This document shows, one piece after another, positions 56,370-64,000 of a DNA stretch of 64,000 bases. Position numbers and translations under genes: made by a program. The notes under the pieces are model-generated. The model was not told the DNA's origin. It did no database searches and saw only the letters and a program-made list of their open reading frames with translations. Origin of the DNA: Bryum argenteum (lineage: Eukaryota; Streptophyta; Bryopsida; Bryales; Bryaceae). The stretch's first letter is position 1. Every line of letters begins with the position of its first letter. The stretch spans positions 2,753,263 through 2,817,262 of the forward strand of contig CM073330.1 of NCBI GenBank assembly GCA_037043015.1, read 5' to 3'.

Positions 56370-57650
56370 ACTATTTTTGATTCACTTGTAGTCTTTAGAG
56401 GGAGCTTTGTTCTAAGAACAAAATTTTAGATCAAGTTCTTTATTTTTTAATCTTCTCTTGTGACTCCAAACTTCCATTCACTCACTCTAAACTTCCATAC
56501 ATCTGTTTCATAGCTTCCATTGACAATTTCACAAGTAGGTTTTGTTGTTTTCAAGCTTAGTACTAGTTCATTTCTTCACTTTTTGTTCATGTTTTGTTTC
56601 ATTTTTTTGCTCTTACTTGTTTAGTTGTTTATTAAAAGCTTTCTCTTCACAAAAGCTTCTTCTACATACCACAATTTCTTCTCTAATTTTTTTTCTCCAA
56701 ACCCTTGTTCTATAATATCACTCTAATATCACAACTCCAAAACTCCTTGGACTATCTTCTCCATCTCTCCCATTCTCACAATGTTATAATATTTTTACAT
56801 TTTCCTTTATTCTTTTACTTTCATATTAATTATTGTATCACTCACTTATTATAATATTAGATACTTAGTAAGAAGATAAATGTACAAGGTAAAAATTATA
56901 AAATTATAGAAATGTTAGGTAAAAAGTAAATTTCAACAGGAGCGAAAATAGTAATATTAGGAAAGAGCACAAGCAAAAAGTTGAAAGTAAAAAAGTGAAA
57001 GAAAAAGTTAAAAGAAAAGAGGGAAAAAGTTAAAAGTTAAAAGAAAAAATTAGAAGCTAAAAGAACAAAAAAAAAGAAAAAGTGACAATGTAAAAATTAA
57101 AAGTGAAAAATAAAAGATAAAAGGTAAAACGAGATGTAGTAAATAGTAAATGTTCAGTAGATAGTAAAGATAAAATGGTAAGACAGTGTGAAAATAAAAG
57201 AATAAAAGAAAATGTATAAATATCATAATATCGAGAGAATGGGAGAGATGGAGAAGAGAGTCCATGAGTTTTGGGGTTGTGATATTAGAGGTGATATTAT
57301 AGAACACGGGTTTGGAGAAAAAAAATTAGAGAAGAAATTGAGGTACTTAAAGGAAGCTTTTGTGAAGAGAAAACTTCTAAAGAACAACTAAACAAGTAAG
57401 AGCAAAAAAATGAAACAAAACATGAACAAAAAGTGAAGAAATGAACTAATACTAAGCTTGAAAACAACAAAACCTACTTGTGAAATTGTCAATAGAAGCT
57501 ATGAAAGAGATGTATGGAAGTTTAGAGTGAGCGAATAGAAGTTTGGAGTCACAAGAGAAGATTAGAAAATAAAGAACTTAATCTAAAATTTTGTTCTTAA
57601 AACAAAGCTCCTTCTAAAGACTACAAGTAAATCAAAAAGTAGTAGAGATA
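56370..57650. mobile_element. Large foldback (palindromic) element, ~1.28 kb
   Basis: The left arm (about 56370-56790) and right arm (about 57225-57650) are long inverted repeats. Matching pairs include CTTGTAGTCTTTAGAGGGAG with CTTCTAAAGACTACAAG, and CACAAGTAGGTTTTGTTGTTT with its complement near 57.46 kb. The loop (about 56790-57225) is purine-rich AAAAGT repeats. No coding capacity. The superfamily is unknown because the outer ends lack a familiar terminal motif. Confidence 0.7.
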
Positions 57651-57659
57651 ACTAAGATA

Positions 57660-58425
57660 CAATATCGAGAGATGAAGACTAAGAACTAAGAACTAAGATA
57701 GAGCGTGCTGATAACAAGTTGAAGATGCAAATGAAAACAAGGAGAGTACAGAGTAAGCACCACAAAGATAGACACAAAAGAGAGGGAGTCTGAGATTGAA
57801 AGAAAGAATATATGGAGGTAGAAGGAGAGAGAAGATGAATAGTACTTCTCTCTCATAGGTCCAAACTTGGTGGTATCTTACACTAGTGACTCAACTAACT
57901 ACTAGACAAAACAGAGACTATATATGAATATTAATTCTTAACACTAACAAGACCCATTGATTCTTCTGTACATGCCAACAGTGCACTAAGCCATGATTTT
58001 TTCCTTAAAGCATTTTTCCTCCATATTAGCACCTGAAAAAAACAAGAGGTATCTTTGTCACTAAGCATAAGTGGAAGTTGTTGGTCAATAGAGATGGGCT
58101 TTTAATTTTAATTTTTTAAATTCCAAGAATACTTTAAGGAAAAAAAAAAAATTCATGAATTCATAGCTTACTCGAAGTGAACAAAAATAGATATGAAGCA
58201 TTTCAAAACTTTATGAGAATCGCATAACCTTTCTCATAAACTATGGAAACCTCCCTCAAATAAAATGAATGGTAATTCAAAGTTTTACAAATGTTAAATG
58301 CTCTAGAAGATCACTCCAAAATTGCAATGATTAGTGATGTTTCTCGTATACTTTAATTTGCATTCACATTATGTATGTTTACCACTTTACCTCATACATT
58401 ATTTTGTATCCACCGTATCTCTTGA
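57660..58425. other. Intergenic, no gene seen
   Basis: AT-rich with purine-rich patches. Only short chance frames. Confidence 0.5.
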
Positions 58426-58428
58426 CAT

Positions 58429-58526
58429 CACTAGTAAAAATGTGCAAAAAAGGTGAGTGGCAAATTTGGCTTAAGTGACAAAATGTCAAAGTTGACATTT
58501 TAGGTGACGAGCCTCTTTTTTGAGTG
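58429..58526. mobile_element. Possible CACTA-like MITE
   Basis: It begins CACTAGTAAAAATGTGC and ends GCCTCTTTTTTGAGTG, with an inner palindrome AAAATGTCAAAGTTGACATTTT-like at its centre. No convincing 3-bp duplication. Tentative. Confidence 0.3.
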
Positions 58527-58993
58527 AGATAAATGAAATGCAAATCGTTGTCACACTTTTGCATTTTCCTTCTACTGCAGAAACAATCGTTCATTGTACT
58601 CAACATTGCTATTTCCAACACGTGTTTGAAATGCATGCAAAGTGCGATATTGATGTGTTAGTACAGTGCGAAGACCAAATGATTTGTTGGATTAGGTTCA
58701 AGCATTTTGCTTGCTTATGTTGAAGTACTCATTGGTAGCTTCAAGTACCACATCAAAGACTTTAAGGTCCGAGGTTTCACACAATATACAAAGATGCCCT
58801 AGCAAATAGATGAACGTGGTTGATGGGGTGGTTGATGGGTGCCATTGGTATACAAAGCAACCTACTCAATACTCCTGCCACCCGTACAAGATGCACATAA
58901 AACTCTCCCACATAGGAATAAACAATCGTTCATAAATGACAAATTGTAATAACACATGAAAGTTTGCACCTTCTCATATGTCCCTTGTACAAA

Positions 58994-59183
58994 GTCAAGT
59001 ATCTTCAAGGCACTAGTAACTAGACTAGAAACTAGCGTAATTATAGTGTCCACCCTCGAGAGGGGGAAGTAGTATTGTTCTAATTTCCCCTTGTCCGGTT
59101 CCCATAGGAATATTAGCATTACGAACGGACACTTCATTCACGCCGGCGCCTTAGAAAGGGACCGGAGTTTCTATCTATCTATC
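58994..59183 (+). mobile_element. 5'-truncated SINE copy, 190 bp
   Basis: Contains the SINE body and TCTA tail. The flanks TCCCTTGTACAAA (58981-58993 and 59184-59196) are exact 13-bp target duplications. The tRNA-like head is absent. Confidence 0.9.
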
Positions 59184-59514
59184 TCCCTTGTACAAACTTA
59201 TACTTCCTTGTACTACCTTCATGAAAAGATAATGCGAACGATTCGCAAAAGTAACATTTCCCCTTCTTTATGACCAAGACACCCACGAAAAATGCTTGAA
59301 AGAAAAAAACACTTTATTATTTGCAATTACTACATGATAAAAATCCATCAAGCTCAATAATGGAGTAACTATGACAAAAACAATCAAAAATTATATAGTA
59401 AGGATGACACTCTTATGTACCGAAAAGTCAGTCCCGCTACAGAAACCGAACCATTCCTCACCTCTTGAATGTTCGGAAAAATACAATCATCAACAAAAAG
59501 GCTACTTTTCTAGT

Positions 59515-62104
59515 TTAGTTAAGAAGAGGCTCCTTGAGATCCTGGTCTAAGCGCCGGATGTCCACTTTGTAGACATCGTGGTGCGGCTCCAGAATCATAG
59601 CCAGAATGGTTCGCTTCCGGCGTCGCTCTAATCCTTGGCCCCAGACCACCAAGTAGAAGCCTGCCACTGTCAACAGTCCTCCCAAAACTCTGCAGAAAGC
59701 CCAGAAATCGCATAATCAGTACTTTAAGACAGTGCATCAGCACTTTTATGACAGAGAACATGCCTGTCAAAGTACGAATGGGGCAGATTCCACACTAGAA
59801 AGTGAGCAAAAATTTACTAAAGATTCTGTAACGTACACACTTGAGACAGGAGTAAGAATCTATCTGGTCTAAATAGCACTTAAGACCAGAGTGTCATGGA
59901 GCTGGGGTAAATATGTAGCTTAAGAAAAGAGTGAGCATATGGTAAAGAAACTGCTGTGACGAAGACTCGGCAACTATCGGGTAAGTTGACACACATGAGC
60001 GCAACCAGCTGATTCAATTAGCTGGCCGAGTAAAATACTGCCATTTTGAGTTTGAAAGGTATGATGTATGCAAACGGCAAACTGGAAGATGAGAGGTCTT
60101 ACATTCCCATGTAAAGTGTGTCGTGCAGAAGCAAAACGGACAAGATGGCCACCATCACCATCTGCATTGGAACGTAGAGTGATACAATAAACGGACCACC
60201 TTTCTGCACGCACCACGACTGGAGCAGCAGATTCAACGTCGATGCAATCAAAGCCTGCAGGTACCAGCCAGATTCACACTTGTAAGAACTGCAAGGACCG
60301 ATCGAAGTCCACAACGTCGCTCGATTTGAACTTACTGCATCCAGAACGCCAACAGTCTACCCAAGAATGCACGATATCGATAAGGAGCGATCAAACTACA
60401 ACATGGTAATAGCTAATTTGCAACTTAGTGCAAACAAATTGCCGACGATGAAACCAATAGTGATCGACTCTTTAACAACCGTGGTGAGAATTAGCAACTT
60501 ACTGCATACAAGACGCCGACGATCTGCGCCATGGAAGTGAGCCGAAACTCAGCGAAATGGAGCTTGCCAGCACTGATAACCCCAAGTACACCGACTTGAA
60601 TGAACCCAAAGAAGTAAGTTCCAGCAGTCATACTCAAAAGCGCCGGGTACATGCGCATAACCGGAGCCTGGCAAGTCAAATAGACTCCCCAAGAGAAGCA
60701 GTTCATAACGAGGAAGAAGATGCCGAGGTGGAATCTGTTAACAGCAAACTCAACAATATGGGGGTGCAGAAACGCCGCCAGGTGAGCAAACGGCCGCATC
60801 GTGACGCCGGCGTCCGGTGCTGCGTCTTTGCCGAAGAGCGCCATGCCTTTGTACACGGACATGGTGACGGCCCCACCTATGCAGATGCACGTCCCCACCA
60901 CTTTGGCCAACCCCTCGCGCCGCCTCATGTTCACTTCCTCAAATCTGGATCACCGCTTGCTTGCATCAACACAGGCTGCTGCAACCAAGAGCCACCACCA
61001 CCCCCCATTCCAATCAATGCTACGCTAGTTGCTTTGCTTACCCGAGTAAAGCCGCTAAGAGAAATGTGACCACAGGAATCATGTTCTGTGACACTGCAGC
61101 CATCAGAGGAGATGTAAGTTGTAGACCTGCCAGAAATAATTGTTGAGAACCCACTACTCTGGATCACCCACCACAATTTTGCAAATGCGCAACGTCAGAT
61201 GCAATCCCAAAACCATTCCGGACCTTTTCCCTTTCTAGCCTCGCTCCATCTTCGAGACTAGAAAACGAAACCCTCACAAGACTCATGAGTTCTCAAATTT
61301 TACTGCAACGTGCAAGTTACTGTCTACGAACACATTACCGAACTGATTTTCTATTGTAACTGGCAACTTACCGTTTGTGAGCACAGCTTTTGTCACTGTC
61401 AAGTTAGCGTTTACGAACACGATACTGGGATTCTAATGCAACTCGCAAGTTGAGATCTACAAGCACAACACTAGAAAGCAGTTGCACCTGGCGAGTCACC
61501 GTGTATGAGCACATTATTGAAATTCTATAGAGTAACTGTCAACTTACAGTTTGATTGCAACTTACTGGGAAGCTATTGCAACTGGCAAGTTAGCGTTAAG
61601 GAGCGCATTATTGGAAGTCTAAAGCAACTGGCAAGTTAGCGACTGTGAACACATGCAGAAGGGTGAAGAGATTGGTGTCGTACCCTGTCAATGCGAGGAG
61701 GTTGAGGCCGCCGAAGATCTTGAGGGTCATGGGCGGTCGGACTCCACTGCAAGAAGGTGGCAACCAACGGTGAGATTCGAGGAGAATAACGCGTGATTGA
61801 GCAGTGAAATTGACCAGGCTCGGGGTACGCACCGTTCGAAGTAGTAGGCGACGGGGCCGAGAATGGCGAACGCGATCATGTTACGGTACATGGAGAGCAG
61901 GAACTGGTTCAAGCCGGCGTCGAGGGCGACACGAGAAAACATCTGCAGACCGGCGTACCCGAGCTGCACGATGACAAGCGCGACGTGCACGATTCGAATA
62001 CTGTGCGTCTTCGGCGGCACCATGCTGGTCGGAATCAACGGCTGCTCGCCTTCCTTCCATTCCAACTCCGGCCCCGCTCCCGCTCCATCAATACCACCCG
62101 CCAT
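59515..62104 (-). CDS. WAT1-related (EamA/DMT) membrane transporter
   Basis: Minus-strand exons: 62104-61833, 61746-61684, 61158-61042, 60944-60503, 60254-60103 and 59689-59515, giving 406 aa in frame. The start is the ATG MAGGIDGAG; the frame is open a little further upstream but only from a non-ATG codon. Landmarks: GYAGLQMFSRVALDAGLNQF (helix 1, conserved for WAT1 proteins), YRNMIAFAILGPVAYYFER, GLQLTSPLMAAVSQN, TFLLAALLGFEEVNMRRREG, MNCFSWGVYLTCQAP, KGGPFIVSLYVPMQMVMVA and FYLVVWGQG. About ten membrane helices are expected. Members export auxin or amino acids, on the vacuole or plasma membrane; this substrate is not shown. The C-terminus ends KEPLLN. Intron 2 holds a minisatellite. Confidence 0.93.
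61305..61655. repeat. Degenerate minisatellite in WAT1-like intron 2
   Basis: GCAACTGGCAAGTTAGCG-like units recur at about 61350, 61398, 61440, 61485, 61530, 61578 and 61624 with varying quality, separated by ACGAACAC and ATTGGAATTCTA-like spacers. The period is mostly about 45-48 bp. Every copy shows a CAACTxGCAAGTTA core. Confidence 0.65.
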
Positions 62105-63287
62105 CGAAATCTCCAACACCTCCAATCACAGAAAGCTGCAAAACCTCCCAAATCCAGACCCCAGTATCGTAGATCCACCGCCGAATGAGGAGGCTTCGAC
62201 AGACAGAGCAACTTGCACTTCCGAAAGCCCGAAAGCAAGCTTTATACTGCACCGATCTAGCACTTTTCATAAGCAAACGTCGATGAATGTGTGTAGCATT
62301 TTTTCACACAAACAGTGATCGGACAACTTGCAGCCACCACCACCCTGCTGACAATATTGGGTTTTTGCATTCGTGGTTTGTAATCTAGGGTGTTCGTGGA
62401 TTGTGAGGTCCAGGGGTAATCAGGTTGTGTCAGTGAGTTTTTACTTACTGACCGCGTGAGCACATGCCTTTGGCATTCAAAAGCATATCCTTGGTTAGTT
62501 TAATTATACAGTATAATATTATTGTACTAGTTAATTGGAAAATTGTTGATGTTTTTACTGTGACTGATTGTCTGTCTTGGTGCAGGAAGATAAGGTGCCA
62601 CCTTAGGTGCAGCTCATGCTGTCCTTCCACATCACTGAATAAGTCCCCTCTGCCACCTCGATTTTCTTTCTCACCAACTTTAGTAGTCTGTTCGCCACAT
62701 CACCCTCGCCACGTAGATCGTCTTTGAAGCAATTTTTTAGCAACGTCCTTACATTCATAATCTTTGAAAGTGCCACACACAATCGATACAATGTACGCTT
62801 TCTTGCCTTGAAAAAGTCAAATCACTACACTATTGACACTTTTTGAGAATAAATGTGGAAGAAACTTAGAATTGGGAAACTAAGATAAGTTGGATGATGA
62901 GAATATAAAAAAAATTTGATCTTCATTGAAATTTATTATATGTAACCCAAAACTTTTCATCAAGTCATGAATGTGCCTCGCTGATCTCCTCACCTCTGTA
63001 TCCACACTTACATCGTTCTTATATCAAATATCAATCAAAATGAACAAATAGGCTTCTTTGTTTGGTTTTAGGCTAGTTCAGTTGTTTTCTTCTCTTAGGG
63101 TTTTGTAACACAAATCGTGACAATCCTATAAACCATGTTTACAATACAAGACTATCGTCTTGTTTGTAGTATGTATTTTTTAGGAAAACAACTACAGTGT
63201 ATGGTTGCCGACTACATCTAGATATAGGTCGAAAAAACACTATAATCACACCATGCTTAAGTTATCCTCCTACAATTCTTTGAGTTA
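62105..63287. other. Promoter side of the WAT1-like gene and intergenic
   Basis: The first ~250 bp would be the 5' UTR and promoter. The rest shows no convincing exon on either strand. Confidence 0.5.
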
Positions 63288-63389
63288 CTCCCTCCGTCCA
63301 TTTATAATTGTCCAGTAGGTTCTCTCAATTCTACCTTACGAGGTAGATTTGAGAGAACCTACTCGACAATTGTAATGGGACGGAGGGAG
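63288..63389. mobile_element. Stowaway-like MITE, 102 bp
   Basis: CTCCCTCCGTCC and GGACGGAGGGAG are perfect terminal inverted repeats, and the whole element is one hairpin (AGGTTCTCTCAATTCTACCT against AGGTAGATTTGAGAGAACCT). TA flanks both ends (63286-63287, 63390-63391). This is the Tc1/mariner-derived Stowaway pattern. Confidence 0.9.
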
Positions 63390-63838
63390 TATAATTTTTG
63401 AAATGTAGGTGCGAACATTAGCGCATGGACTCTAAATGTAGCAATGTGCTCGATGCCGTCCAAAATTGAACATTGAGGTGTGAGGAGCTAGCCGCCCAGG
63501 AGGCGAGCTAGATTTTGGGCATGAATAACAATTAATTAAACTAATTTTGAGAGAAAAAAAATCAGCGGTGCATGATGAGTCAATTGCAACGCCACCTAAG
63601 GTGGCAGGATCAGAAACCAGATGGGCTTTCAACGGTCAACGCCCGTTTGCAGGAACACCCACCTGCTATTGCTGTTTTCTATATTTATCCCACCATGAAA
63701 GGAATTTTATTGATTGGGGAGTACGAGACAAACAAAATTTGATGCTTTCACACAAAATGTGTGATCCCAAACCTTGCTTTTCAGTAATTTTGTTGCGTTC
63801 AATTAGTGTACACTTGCAAATAAAAGTGTAACTTTATA

Positions 63839-63919
63839 CTCCCCAAAGATTCTCTCAAATCTACCTTGGGAGGGAGATTTCATTGAACCTACTGGACAAT
63901 CATAATGGGACAGGGGGAG
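63839..63919. mobile_element. Deleted Stowaway-like MITE, 81 bp
   Basis: The same family as 63288-63389: CTCCCC at the left, CTCTCAAATCTACCTT in the stem and GGGACAGGGGGAG at the right, flanked by TA. About 20 bp of the left arm is missing. Confidence 0.8.
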
Positions 63920-64000
63920 TATTAGACTAATCTCACATAACTAAAGCTTTTGTGTTATTCATTTTTTGAATCTTGGTCCTTGAGCTTGGGTTAAAGTATA

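Noticed and set aside
60557-61069. 170-residue plus-strand frame
   Set aside because: Antisense shadow of WAT1-like exon 4, whose minus-strand translation matches the family.
61727-62125. Start codon at 62125 for the WAT1-like gene
   Set aside because: That codon is TTG. The first ATG is at 62104 and gives the expected N-terminus.

Overview
This window looks like nuclear DNA of a land plant. It is AT-rich between genes, its genes have many GT-AG introns, and several belong to plant-typical families: a GH32 invertase with the 9-nt mini-exon, a DRM1/ARP dormancy/auxin-repressed protein, a WAT1-type EamA transporter and a plant-type SWI2/ERCC6L2 remodeler. The intergenic DNA is full of small non-autonomous transposons (hAT-like, TTAA-target, Harbinger-like, Stowaway-like) and a tRNA-derived SINE. 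I cannot fix the species; the density (about one gene per 7-8 kb) and short introns suggest a medium-sized genome, and a non-seed plant is possible but unproven.

Layout. 0-9 kb is accessory: a 155/78-bp tandem array, a 4.9-kb foldback hAT-like element with GC-rich GCGACCGCCGGTC-type microrepeats, a TTAA-element and a decayed glyoxalase copy. 9.2-14.0 kb (+) is a complete cell-wall-type invertase. 14.6-16.3 kb (-) is a VOC/glyoxalase gene. 16.3-18.3 kb holds MITEs and a (TA)n tract. 18.4-23 kb holds a small COA3-like gene (-), ALKBH6 (+) diverging from it, and an unrecognised lysine-rich protein gene (-) converging on ALKBH6. 23-35.2 kb is gene-poor and rich in MITEs and SINEs. 35.9-36.6 kb (+) is a DRM1/ARP gene. 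38.7-39.7 kb has possible exons of an unidentified gene. 43.5-48.3 kb (+) is a nine-exon SWI2/SNF2 helicase. 49.6-53.9 kb (+) is a thirteen-exon CNNM/DUF21-CBS membrane protein. 54-59.2 kb is again repeats, including a large foldback. 59.5-62.1 kb (-) is a six-exon WAT1-related transporter. 62.1-64 kb has two Stowaway-like MITEs.

The six multi-exon gene models were assembled by hand. In each, the exon lengths sum to a multiple of three and every junction keeps the family reading frame, so they are well supported although no search was run. The genes do not form a pathway; this is an ordinary eukaryotic gene neighbourhood. The most distinctive observations are the foldback hAT-like element, the TTAA-flanked MITE families, a SINE family with exact target duplications and recurrent 5' truncation, the NDPTG variant of the invertase active-site motif, a possible in-frame signal-peptide exon on the glyoxalase gene together with its decayed paralogue, and a decayed tandem copy of the DRM1 leader.
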